A DNA stretch of 64,000 nt. It comes from Chitinophaga filiformis. GTDB taxonomy: Bacteria; Bacteroidota; Bacteroidia; Chitinophagales; Chitinophagaceae. This document shows positions 46,801-53,335 of this stretch, piece after piece (the first letter of the stretch is position 1; the number at the start of each line of letters is the position of its first letter). The translations under genes and the position numbers were made by a program. The DNA is taken from assembly GCF_021646545.1 (NCBI RefSeq), contig NZ_JAKIRP010000009.1, positions 279,868-343,867 on the forward strand. The letters run 5' to 3'. The notes beneath the pieces were generated by a model. It saw nothing but the letters and a program-made list of their open reading frames with translations. It searched no databases and was not told the DNA's origin.

Positions 46801-49285
46801 GAATGCAGATTCAGTGAATGGCGGTGGGCATAGCACAGCAACCTTTTATACATATGATGTTCTCGGAAATGTAGACACCCTGTTGCAAGACTACCGGGAA
46901 GGAAGGATGAAAGCTGCGGGCCATCGTTTCAAGAGAGTGGCATATAGTTATGATCTGATCAGCGGTAAGGTCAATGAAGTAGCTTATCAGCCAGGCGCAT
47001 CTGATGCGTTTTATCATCGATATAATTATGATGCAGAGAACAGGCTAACGAATGTCGAGACAAGTCAGGACAGGGTGTATTGGGAGAATGATGCGTACTA
47101 TCAGTATTACAAGCACGGCCCACTGGCGCGTACAGTGATCGGTCAGCAACAGGTGCAGGGGCTTGATTATGCGTATACTTTGCAGGGATGGCTCAAAGGT
47201 GTGAACAGTACCGCACTGAGCCCAGAGAGCGATCAGGGAGGCGATGGAAAAGCTGGGGCTGTAACTCCGGTGGATGCATTTGGTTTTGCATTGAATTACT
47301 ATGGAGCTGATTATAAGCCAATTAACAGTGCCAAACTGCCTTTTGCTGCTGCAGGCGGTGATTTTAAACCGCTGTATAATGGTAATATTGGGGCGATTGG
47401 CCAGTATGTCGCTGGTTTGGGTAATCCGTTGTTGTATAATTACAGATATGATGCTTTGAACCGGATTAAGGGGATGCAGGCGTACAATGGCCTGAATGTG
47501 GCGACAAATACCTGGAATCCGGTGGCATTGGAAGACTTTAAGGAGTCCGTTAGTTATGATCCTAATGGTAATATTCTTAGCTACAACCGTAATGGTAGTC
47601 AGACTTTTGCGAATAAGCCACTGGGTATGGATAGTCTTAGCTATGCTTATCGCCTCGGTACCAATAAGCTGGATTATGTGGATGATGCGGTAAGTGCTGC
47701 TAATTATGAGAGCGATATTGATAAACAGCTGCCGGGCAACTATGCATATGACAGTATTGGTAATCTTGTGAAAGATGTTGCGGGGAAAATCGAGAAGATT
47801 GACTGGACGTTATATGGTAAAATCGCTTATATTGTAAAGCAAGGAAATGATACGATTCATTATAGTTATGATGTGAGCGGTAATCGTATCAGTAAGAGTT
47901 ACCATGATACTACTACCTGGTATGTACGGGATGCTACGGGGAATGTAATGAGTGTTTATACTCTTCCTGCTGGCGATAATATCAGACTATCAGAGAGCCA
48001 TTTGTATGGTAGTAGCAGGTTGGGTGTGTCCAGGCCCGAGGTTGATCTAAACAGTGGTACAGAGAATGGAATAGTGTTGCGAGGATTAGGTTTGGGAGAA
48101 ATCGCTAATTTTACTCGTGGTAAAAAGGTCTTTGAGTTAAGTAACCATTTGGGGAACGTGCTGGCTACGGTGTCGGATAAGAAGGTGTTGGCAGGGCAGG
48201 GAGCGTATAAATATGATTTGCTTTCTGCGAATGAGTATTATCCGTTTGGTATGCAGATGCCGGGTAGGCGGTATAATGCGGGTGGCTATAGGTATGGGTT
48301 TAATGGGAAGGAGAATGATAATGAGGTGAAGGGAGAGGGAAATCAGCAGGATTATGGGATGAGGGTGTATGATCCGAGGTTAGGGAAGTTTTTGAGTGTG
48401 GATCCGTTGACGAAGGGCTATCCGTGGTATACTCCATACCAGTTCGCAGGAAATACACCAATACAGGCGATTGATTTAGATGGAGAAGAAGAATTACACT
48501 ATACTCTGACGAAAAATGATGATGGATCTGCATCTCTTAAGTTAACCAATATAACCTTTGTACAAAAGAAGGATTGGTTCTATAAGGCTTTAGGAGTTTT
48601 TAATACTAGAGAAGAAGAACCTCGTATACCAGAAAGGGCTGTTATTAACTACGGAGATAAGAAATACTACATAGGTTTCTCTGGTTCTAAGGGTAGGGGC
48701 AATGAAGGTGAGATGGAATTTTTTAAGTCAATTAGGCGCAATGCAAATGAGGTTCTTTATGCAGTAGACAACATTTTTCTGGATGAGGACCAGTCGAAAA
48801 GCGTTGAAGCCTTTTCCATGGCTGTACATACTCAGAATAATACAGCGATGTACGGTCCGTTGACTGATAAGGCTTGGTATTCGAGGACAATGGAGGATGT
48901 AAGGGTTTTTAGAATCCAAGGGGGACAGGGTGATAAACAAAGTCAGGAAAGAGTCTTATTCAGTCGGGATGGTAAAATATCGATAAGAGGAAACGATATG
49001 TTATTTGTAACTTTAGATGATAAAGCCCACCAAATTTATTTTTATCAAAAAAGAGGTGGTGCAGAAGCTGGGGCGGAGATTGTCTCGTTTGAGATACCGC
49101 GTAGTTTAGCTAATGAAATAGTTAATAGTGCAGTTCCTCAAAGAAAGGGCAGTGCGTTTCCAAATTCACCTCAAATTTCAGATCCAAGTAAATCAAGAAG
49201 CGCTTATGGCTTGCCTAAAGCTTATATTGATAAAATAAGACAACAGGCGATACCGGGAACTGGTAGACGCGAACAACCACATTAA
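40820..49285 (+). CDS. RHS polymorphic toxin, chimeric with the mobile unit
   Basis: 2821 residues. The signal peptide ends at LASAQ. Residues 290-370 hold the DUF6443-like entry to the RHS shell (TLNWQSTISFAEDGKRKVVV, FYDYQGRPAVQVLPAP). A cysteine-rich stretch follows. Residues about 1330-1690 form a beta-propeller-like insert (SSDGGYLLAGW, TADGGYIAIGS). YD repeats run from about 1813 to 2480. The core motif YRYGFNGKENDNEV starts at residue 2490, and the core ends RVYDPRLGKFLSVDPL ... NTPIQAIDLDGEE near 2557. The last 265 residues are the variable tip. All residues after 2490 lie within the 7841-bp repeated unit, so the tip was delivered by that unit. The tip contains VRVFRIQGG, IVSFEIPRS and a PGTGRREQPH end, as in a recurrent but uncharacterised toxin tip; activity unknown. 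A candidate immunity gene follows after 1 bp. Confidence 0.9.
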   Translation: MNYKRRIKTILKGILFLLLAYLPQLASAQTGGQITLKRILDGAKGQLTADSIATVSDSAYFNAALVGRLDTPYQVKNIITFSINEYATLPLPDSFRATVNLRIYYTLADLSVDSVDQQLSVNYDTAGTYTMRSSFVFNGAHRVKVKVLGITSTAQANIIPALLVLNEMEVHPVYKLACKADAVKFIYGNPAKADTTNELEVNWPVMTGADVYDLEWAYIDQSALAAGRYGNPSSPDPALIFEHNTTRVTIAGNNYSIPLLYDDAGTLYYRVRGVQEKVGYQRMETAWSSDTTTGIGAYQFTGHEPTLNWQSTISFAEDGKRKVVVQYYDGSLRGRQTVTKDNTTNTVVAAETFYDYQGRPAVQVLPAPTLNTVLKYAHNLNSALNGAEYDKSYYDSLPSPETYLTASAAPMSTASGTNQYYSPANPEKNIGFNQFIPDGEGYAFTETEYTADNTGRVLRQSGVGPTFKLGSGHETKYTYNTAAKEDLYALFGTEVGDNTHYFKNTVTDGNGQTSVAYVDMHGRTIATALAGSPENRGLEDLPSKDSLSVTDSLSGPGQNTIADMKISSRHSQFVSESGYFSFTYQLTPPVLQKNDCNGKPVCYTGLYDLEIRITDDAFNQRFDDKKPFEKVIKAKLDNISVDCNKIPQPINVSFDVYLKKGSYDFAKTLTINKAAMDYYRDSVFLKSNVCQSYDTVLQQQQNLLRAVQCVPDCAGCLASLGDWEPYRDRYMSENNYPVTDTASYRSEAQAAYNTALDACTILCGTGTETDAIRDAMLMDMEAPSGQYAIPSDTANIYSIFYLDRKDTMYAYMDTSIHYLDEAGRPDKVYNEASGLFVDPQTLRPSDFAAAFKSSWAPALLHLHPEYCKLIEKSKYRSSEEWSVDFESVDTYAEARNKGYLNPTNMSGIPFPGTGIDPLSANFKSALEARLKNFNSTGYTMWSIAASSIKCSGTDNSCIALYNTPALAFDEGKMCEGDLNMAWRSFRSMYLTAKRTVLDDYLKAINCGAKAQDLLSAGKQLRFTSTTEQLANAGLSNMVGTPDKKAMEDTARAMEMRTYDENCRAYVSYWAAQLSGCYSQSAIDNDIIPKLLEVCKEGADRDHTNGSSTVKPGSTYQYHSFEEVIDEYNLQHGITKSMSCNADVITMPKPYDRQVSYGDQPSFSRPTDCQCDKLAELRREYTSLKLPSETFSSYLSRKRGVNISQSDLDMLESACSSPVNSSCSWLPAQINIPVLLQCNVAPGCATCEDVNRLYTSFVATYGIQPMIVMDDTLQDKKNEFFAAYMNNRLGFGKQAWEYLAFLQDSCTKGTGDSFTVCKPAQAGTNAQASTYANGGVDDIRDIVRSSDGGYLLAGWTRGCSAGQEDAYLVKTDATGALLWAKTYGAENHEEFKRIRQTADGGYIAIGSTNSYCYDAGTIMVVKLDSLGGVEWNKAMGMGRSNYEGKGYDIIQTSEGEYAFAGLSISQGNPLEWVTGVLTNDGMLKWSKVIASSAKKEAISLLENGDTLVMATSMSAAGANYDAVVIKQRKSTGDVLGMSGYGISGSDNIPGGILKTATGYKLLGDRAGILLDINGGGDVLFARKIDLPTTNEGNLFSGVTTADGSILAAQTVPIGAGSRDVYLHKIGANNGILWSSHVRVDGADYVRHLTQHPDGTIAGAGILDNKGLLMIATSGGKTGCKDTSENVRSNDIYASVVRKTIGAQTITDLDEKLISAVALAEKSCTPVRSQAGCPGLDSCYVVNGLPLLCGNLGVFPTVEIDQTTACSDSTFFAESAARVIYNTYADSVKNNFDTEYMRTALKAAWLEKFAVRYSLSEYHYTLYYYDQAGNLVKTVPPAGVVKNRRQSWVDSVDVAKAAGVRLVPAHTMATEYRYNTLNGVVAQKTPDAGKSKFWYDRLGRLAVSQNAKQQPSNNYSYTSYDDLGRITEVGELTSGTAMTDAISRKQENFTSWFNSVSNSRREITKTTYDIAYPFFSTTEFAARNLRNRVSWTALYRNADSVNGGGHSTATFYTYDVLGNVDTLLQDYREGRMKAAGHRFKRVAYSYDLISGKVNEVAYQPGASDAFYHRYNYDAENRLTNVETSQDRVYWENDAYYQYYKHGPLARTVIGQQQVQGLDYAYTLQGWLKGVNSTALSPESDQGGDGKAGAVTPVDAFGFALNYYGADYKPINSAKLPFAAAGGDFKPLYNGNIGAIGQYVAGLGNPLLYNYRYDALNRIKGMQAYNGLNVATNTWNPVALEDFKESVSYDPNGNILSYNRNGSQTFANKPLGMDSLSYAYRLGTNKLDYVDDAVSAANYESDIDKQLPGNYAYDSIGNLVKDVAGKIEKIDWTLYGKIAYIVKQGNDTIHYSYDVSGNRISKSYHDTTTWYVRDATGNVMSVYTLPAGDNIRLSESHLYGSSRLGVSRPEVDLNSGTENGIVLRGLGLGEIANFTRGKKVFELSNHLGNVLATVSDKKVLAGQGAYKYDLLSANEYYPFGMQMPGRRYNAGGYRYGFNGKENDNEVKGEGNQQDYGMRVYDPRLGKFLSVDPLTKGYPWYTPYQFAGNTPIQAIDLDGEEELHYTLTKNDDGSASLKLTNITFVQKKDWFYKALGVFNTREEEPRIPERAVINYGDKKYYIGFSGSKGRGNEGEMEFFKSIRRNANEVLYAVDNIFLDEDQSKSVEAFSMAVHTQNNTAMYGPLTDKAWYSRTMEDVRVFRIQGGQGDKQSQERVLFSRDGKISIRGNDMLFVTLDDKAHQIYFYQKRGGAEAGAEIVSFEIPRSLANEIVNSAVPQRKGSAFPNSPQISDPSKSRSAYGLPKAYIDKIRQQAIPGTGRREQPH
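48284..48327. other. Proposed attL in RHS core codons (left junction)
   Basis: Codons GGC TAT AGG (resident type) precede TATGGGTTTAATGGG, the point from which units 1 and 2 are identical. It encodes GYRYGFNGKENDNEV. ATGGG occurs twice, 9 bp apart. The exact crossover cannot be placed because resident and element share this DNA. Confidence 0.65.
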
Positions 49286-49286
49286 A

Positions 49287-49697
49287 ATGACTATAGAAGA
49301 GAAATTAGAACAAGGGTATTTTGCTGGATGTATTAAATACAAAAATGAGTATGGGTTTTATCTAATGCCTATAGCTTATTGGATTCTTAATATGAATACG
49401 TACGATCCGGACTACGATCCAAGTGAAGATGAGTTTGTGTTTCGAAATAATGTGGAAGTAGTAAGTGATGACAAAATTCTTGATTTCTTTAGCGCAACAG
49501 AAGAGTATAGGATTAGTTATCAAATGCTTAGTGCGGCTAGTTTATTGCATGTTATATTTTTTATAGATTTCGATGCGAAGTTATTTGTTAGTTGGTTTAA
49601 TGACATAGAGGTGGAAACGTACTTGCCAGATAATTCTTGGAAAGGGCTTTTTGATGATCCTAACAAATATATTCCGTTCAAGGATATAGAAGAGTGA
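49287..49697 (+). CDS. Candidate immunity protein of the RHS tip (unit 1)
   Basis: A 136-residue acidic cytoplasmic protein (MTIEEKLEQGYFAGCIKYKN ... NKYIPFKDIEE) whose ATG lies 1 bp after the RHS stop. It is rich in D, E, Y and F (TYDPDYDPSEDEFVF, HVIFFIDFDAKLFVSWF) with no signal peptide or membrane helix. A small acidic gene immediately downstream of a toxin tip is the standard place for the cognate immunity protein. The family is not recognised. It shares the AT-rich composition of the tip, which suggests that the two move together. Confidence 0.7.
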   Translation: MTIEEKLEQGYFAGCIKYKNEYGFYLMPIAYWILNMNTYDPDYDPSEDEFVFRNNVEVVSDDKILDFFSATEEYRISYQMLSAASLLHVIFFIDFDAKLFVSWFNDIEVETYLPDNSWKGLFDDPNKYIPFKDIEE

Positions 49698-49792
49698 TAA
49701 ACATCTCGGTTAAAAAGGCATCAGGCTGTTTAAAACTCGAAGTTTGGCCTGAGGCTGCTATTGAAGAGATACATCAGATGCATCGAGTATAA
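49694..49792 (+). pseudogene. 32-aa ORF overlapping the immunity stop (possible remnant)
   Basis: A GTG at 49694 overlaps the immunity stop (GTGA) and opens a frame reading INISVKKASG, CLKLEVWPEAAIEEI and HQMHRV before TAA 49790-49792. The composition looks coding, but it is far too short for a domain. It is probably a decayed end of another immunity-like gene or a short peptide. Confidence 0.3.
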
Positions 49793-49823
49793 GAATAAAT
49801 ATAGTGAGTTTATATGTAAACTT

Positions 49824-49861
49824 AAATAAGGAAGCCCGGTAATCACCGGGCTTCCTTATTT
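49824..49861. terminator. Bidirectional terminator, unit 1
   Basis: AAATAAGGAAGCCCGG (49824-49839) and CCGGGCTTCCTTATTT (49846-49861) are perfect 16-bp arms with a 6-nt loop. The hairpin serves both the toxin/immunity transcript and the convergent XRE gene, whose stop codon lies inside the right arm. Confidence 0.9.
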
Positions 49862-50197
49862 AAGAATAGCTTGTAGTTTAGATTTAGCAAGGAAAGCGTC
49901 CAGCAGCGAATAGACACATTCTTTATCCTTCTCAGGAAGTTCATTAATCTCATTGAGCCGCTTCATCATCTTAGGGTCCTTCAAAATATTAGTATCATTA
50001 GCTTCCCCTAATAAGAATCCCACGGTAGTCTCCAGGGCTTCAGCCAGCTTCCTGACCACATCAATAGACGGTAGCATCTCATCACGTTCATAACGTCCTA
50101 TGACAGTATGAGCAGACCCCAGTTTTTTAGCAAGTTCCTGTTGTGAGAACCCTTTAGCTTCCCTACACTCCCTGAGTTTTTTACCAAAAGAGACCAT
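49856..50197 (-). CDS. XRE-family repressor (unit 1)
   Basis: 113 residues. The helix-turn-helix occupies residues 5-60 (GKKLRECREAKGFSQQELAKKLG, HTVIGRYERDEMLPSIDVVRKLAEAL), typical of phage and element repressors. The C-terminal 45 residues are helical and may dimerise. It is divergent from the SymE/primase/recombinase operon, with two identical 14-bp repeats in the shared intergenic region, so control of excision and replication genes is likely. Confidence 0.9.
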   Translation of the reverse strand: MVSFGKKLRECREAKGFSQQELAKKLGSAHTVIGRYERDEMLPSIDVVRKLAEALETTVGFLLGEANDTNILKDPKMMKRLNEINELPEKDKECVYSLLDAFLAKSKLQAILK

Positions 50198-50206
50198 TGT
50201 ATGATA

Positions 50207-50336
50207 CGTTTACGGTTAATAAAACCCCTGTTATAGAGGGTTTAGTCAAAATTATGAAACGAATGCGGTAAAATAAAATCGTAAAATATTTGCTCAATTA
50301 AACTGATCCGGTATCTTTGCACCGTTTACGGTTAAT
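50207..50336. promoter_or_regulatory. Divergent control region: repeated operators and promoter (unit 1)
   Basis: CGTTTACGGTTAAT occurs at 50207-50220, just upstream of the XRE start, and at 50323-50336, just upstream of the SymE-like start. Between them a plus-strand promoter matches the Bacteroidota consensus: TTTG at 50289-50292, 19 bp, then TATCTTTG at 50312-50319. The second operator overlaps the expected transcription start, fitting repression. A small hairpin (AAACCC/GGGTTT) lies after the first repeat. Confidence 0.75.
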
Positions 50337-50349
50337 TAAAAAATATTTT

Positions 50350-50574
50350 ATGTCATCAGGAACTAAAAGTAAAGCACTCCGTCGCGGTAAAATGCATGGG
50401 CAGTACCGGGCAGTCAGTAATCATTGGCATGGCGGTCGTAATGTACCCTGGTTAAATGTACGAGGTCTGTGGCTGGAAGAAGCAGGCTTTAATGTAGGTG
50501 ATCCGATAGATATCATAGTCGGAAAAGGAAAGCTGATCGTTAAAAAGGCCTATGATGGAAATAGCAGCCATTAA
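50350..50574 (+). CDS. SymE-like small protein (unit 1)
   Basis: 74 residues from ATG 50350 (MSSGTKSKALRRG); an ATG at 50317 would sit in the promoter box. The C-terminal 45 residues match the SymE pattern: VPWLNVRGLWLEEAGFNVGD followed by PIDIIVGKGKLIVKK, an AbrB-like swapped-hairpin fold. In Escherichia coli SymE is an SOS-induced, nucleoid-associated type I toxin. Here it is the first gene of the operon and its end overlaps the primase start by 23 bp. A DNA-binding or accessory role in element replication or excision is as likely as toxicity. Confidence 0.75.
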   Translation: MSSGTKSKALRRGKMHGQYRAVSNHWHGGRNVPWLNVRGLWLEEAGFNVGDPIDIIVGKGKLIVKKAYDGNSSH

Positions 50575-53251
50575 GCAGCAGCTAACGTTATCGCAGGTGC
50601 TGTCTTATTACGGGTTAAAACCGGATAAGCACCTGCGATTACACTGCCCGTTCCACGATGACAAGACGCCGAGCCTGCAGGTGTATTACAAGACGCATAG
50701 CTGTTATTGTTTTAGCAGTAACTGTAAGACGCATGGCAAGCCATTGGATGTAATAGACTTTGTGATGTACAAGGAAGGCTGCAGTAAACATGAAGCTATC
50801 CTGAAGTGTAAGGCGTTAATAGGTGGTAATGTTCCTGCTACACCAGCAAGGAACTACAGCCGAGCGGAGACGCTTGGTCACATGTTCATTTATTTTAAGA
50901 ATGCAGTGCATAACAGCAAGCCCGCGCAGGAGTATATACGAAGCAGAGGTTTAGATGCTACCCGTTTAGAGATTGGTTATAATACCGCACAGTTCCATCA
51001 CGGCAACCGTAAGGATGATGAGCTGATAGCTGCGTGTGTATCTGTAGGGTTATTATCCCCATGGGGTACAAGTAGCAATGGTAGCCAGGCGTATAAACCT
51101 TTTGGGAAGTATTGTATTGTGTTTGCCTTACGTAACAGTGGCGGAGAGGTAAGCGGTATGTACTTCCGCAGTACAGTTAATGATGAAGACCAGCGACATT
51201 ATTACTTAAAGGACAGGCGTGGTCTTTATCCCTGTTATCCGAAGCCAGATGTACAAAGACTGATACTGACCGAATCAGTAATAGATGCAGCCACATTGTT
51301 ACAGTGTAGCGAAATATCCCAAACATACGGTATCCTGTCCTGTTATGGTACCAATGGTCTAACCGCAGAACATGAAGCAGCCATCAAAGGCTTAACCCAC
51401 CTGCAGGAGATCATCTTTGCTTTTGATGGGGATGAAGCAGGACGTAAGGCAGTTGCGAAATACGCCACTACTTTTAAAGATAAGTTACCCCATGTGTTAA
51501 TCAGCACCTTACAGCTACCGGAAGGCGAAGACATCAACAGTAGGGGTGTTAGTCATAGTGCTGAGATCTTCCCTCACTTACTAAATAGTCGGACTGATTT
51601 TTTTCTTTCAGTTGAATCAGTTGAAAAACAAAACGTTCCTGCCTCTGGGCCAGTTGCAGCGCCTTTATCAGCCACCTCTATACTGGACAGTAGTAATCCC
51701 TACAAACTGAGCTACAGCGGCGATCTGGCCATTTATTACGTGCAGGGAGGGGTGAGTAAACAGCTGGACAGCATGAAGGTAACACTGGTTGTAGAGCGTA
51801 AGGATAATGGCCAGAAGAGCCGCAATAAACTGGACCTGTATGAAGATAAGCAGGTAGAGAAGTTATGCAGAGAGGTAGGTGAGAAGCTGGGGCTTCGAAA
51901 AGACATACTGGAACAGGACCTATACCAGTTAACCGACTTGTTGGACCAGTACCGTGAAAGGGATGAGCCGCCAGCAGCAGGAGAAGAGGCAAAGGGTTAT
52001 ACTTTAAGTGTTGGGGAGCGGAGTGCTGCAGAGCGTTTTTTAAGGGAGCAGGGCTTATTAGAGAACCTGAACAAGCTATTAGGCGAAACGGGTATAGTAG
52101 GCGAGGAAAGGAACCGGTTATTTTTATTACTGGTAGCGCTGAGTTACAAGATGCCTGCACCCTTACATGCGCTGATACAGGGCAGTAGTGGCAGTGGAAA
52201 GACCAGGTTATTAAAGCAGGTATCAGACTGTATGCCCCCTGAGAAGGTCACACGGCTGACACGGGTAAGTGATAAAGTGTTATATAATTACCCTGAGCGT
52301 TACTTTATGAATCGGTTACTATGCTTAGAGGATATAGACGGGTTGAGTGAGGAAGCAGAGTTCGCGTTCCGTGAGTTGCAGAGTAATGGAGAGCTGAATA
52401 GTGCCACCAGTATTAAACTGGAAAATGGGCAGATCACCAGTGGACAAAAGACAGTGAGAGGTCCGATAGCCAGCCTAGCCTGTACAACCCATGGAGAGAT
52501 TTATGAGGACAATATGAGCCGTGTGTTCCTGATAGCTGTAGACGAGAGCCCTGAGCAGACCAGACGTATTATAGGCTACCAGAACAGTAAGGCAGCGGGG
52601 GAGACAGATACGCGCAAGGAACAGGATAGTAAAGGTTTTATCCGTAACCTGGTGCGCTGTTTGGAAGCACTGGAGGTAGTTAATCCTTATGCGGGGCGTT
52701 TACAGTTGCCCGAGGATGCACATAAGATCCGCCGTTTACATGACCTGTTTTTAAACTTTGTGAAGATGGTAACGCTGGTACACCAATACCAGCGTACCAA
52801 AGACAGCAAGGGGCGTCTGATAGCAGAGATCAGTGATATAGAGCAGGCCATAAGTATTATGTTCGACAGTATAGTCCTGAAAGTAGATGAGCTGGATGGT
52901 AGTCTTCGTCAGTTCTATGAACAGTTAAAGGACTACCTGCGTAGTCAATATGGTCAGCATTACAGCCAGGCCGAGTTTAGCTTACGTGAAATCCGTCAGG
53001 GCTTAAAGATCAGTAAAACGCAGTTGTTCCGTTATGCGAATGACCTAACCCGGTTAGAATATATCCGTCCCTGTGGCGGCCACGCTAATAAAGGGTTTAT
53101 CTACAAGATAGTATACTGGGACAACTATCAGGGGTTAAGAGACCGTATCAAATCCCACCTATCCACCCAAATCACTGCTATTAAAGCAGACAGTCCCTCC
53201 CCAGAGGTTGGAACGCTACGGAACGCTAGTGGAACGCTGGAACCTGCGTGA
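50552..53251 (+). CDS. DnaG-like primase fused to P-loop NTPase (unit 1)
   Basis: 899 residues. The CHC2 zinc finger is C32-P-F-H35 with C53 and C58. The TOPRIM domain has E241 (RLILTESVIDAATLL) and the D292-G-D294 motif in IIFAFDGDEAGRKAV. After a linker there is a P-loop: GSSGSGKT (544-551), with Walker B LLCLEDIDG near 589-597, and an N-rich sensor-like region (SNGELNSATSI). The C-terminus resembles a winged helix (EIRQGLKISKTQLFRYANDL). This is the architecture of element-encoded primase-helicase proteins and implies autonomous replication of an excised circle. Its 3' end contains GGAACGCT repeats. Start ATG 50552 overlaps the SymE-like gene. Confidence 0.88.
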   Translation: MMEIAAIKQQLTLSQVLSYYGLKPDKHLRLHCPFHDDKTPSLQVYYKTHSCYCFSSNCKTHGKPLDVIDFVMYKEGCSKHEAILKCKALIGGNVPATPARNYSRAETLGHMFIYFKNAVHNSKPAQEYIRSRGLDATRLEIGYNTAQFHHGNRKDDELIAACVSVGLLSPWGTSSNGSQAYKPFGKYCIVFALRNSGGEVSGMYFRSTVNDEDQRHYYLKDRRGLYPCYPKPDVQRLILTESVIDAATLLQCSEISQTYGILSCYGTNGLTAEHEAAIKGLTHLQEIIFAFDGDEAGRKAVAKYATTFKDKLPHVLISTLQLPEGEDINSRGVSHSAEIFPHLLNSRTDFFLSVESVEKQNVPASGPVAAPLSATSILDSSNPYKLSYSGDLAIYYVQGGVSKQLDSMKVTLVVERKDNGQKSRNKLDLYEDKQVEKLCREVGEKLGLRKDILEQDLYQLTDLLDQYRERDEPPAAGEEAKGYTLSVGERSAAERFLREQGLLENLNKLLGETGIVGEERNRLFLLLVALSYKMPAPLHALIQGSSGSGKTRLLKQVSDCMPPEKVTRLTRVSDKVLYNYPERYFMNRLLCLEDIDGLSEEAEFAFRELQSNGELNSATSIKLENGQITSGQKTVRGPIASLACTTHGEIYEDNMSRVFLIAVDESPEQTRRIIGYQNSKAAGETDTRKEQDSKGFIRNLVRCLEALEVVNPYAGRLQLPEDAHKIRRLHDLFLNFVKMVTLVHQYQRTKDSKGRLIAEISDIEQAISIMFDSIVLKVDELDGSLRQFYEQLKDYLRSQYGQHYSQAEFSLREIRQGLKISKTQLFRYANDLTRLEYIRPCGGHANKGFIYKIVYWDNYQGLRDRIKSHLSTQITAIKADSPSPEVGTLRNASGTLEPA

Positions 53252-53284
53252 ATACTGGAAAAAGTGCCTTGCGTTCCGTGTTCC
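53210..53284. repeat. GGAACGCT iteron-like repeats (unit 1)
   Basis: GGAACGCT occurs at 53210-53217, 53220-53227 and 53231-53238, with GGAACC directly after. Inverted GCGTTCC (53271-53277) and GTTCC (53280-53284) follow. The spacing is close to one helical turn. The cluster spans the last codons of the primase gene and the gap before the recombinases. Confidence 0.65.
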
Positions 53285-53335
53285 AGAAAAATGCTCAAGG
53301 GGGTCAAAAAGTATATCTAAGATCATAGCGGTACC

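Noticed and set aside
51678..52160. Minus-strand 160-codon frame inside the primase gene
   Set aside because: Shadow of a well-supported coding sequence; Pro/Leu/Ser-rich translation typical of an antisense frame.
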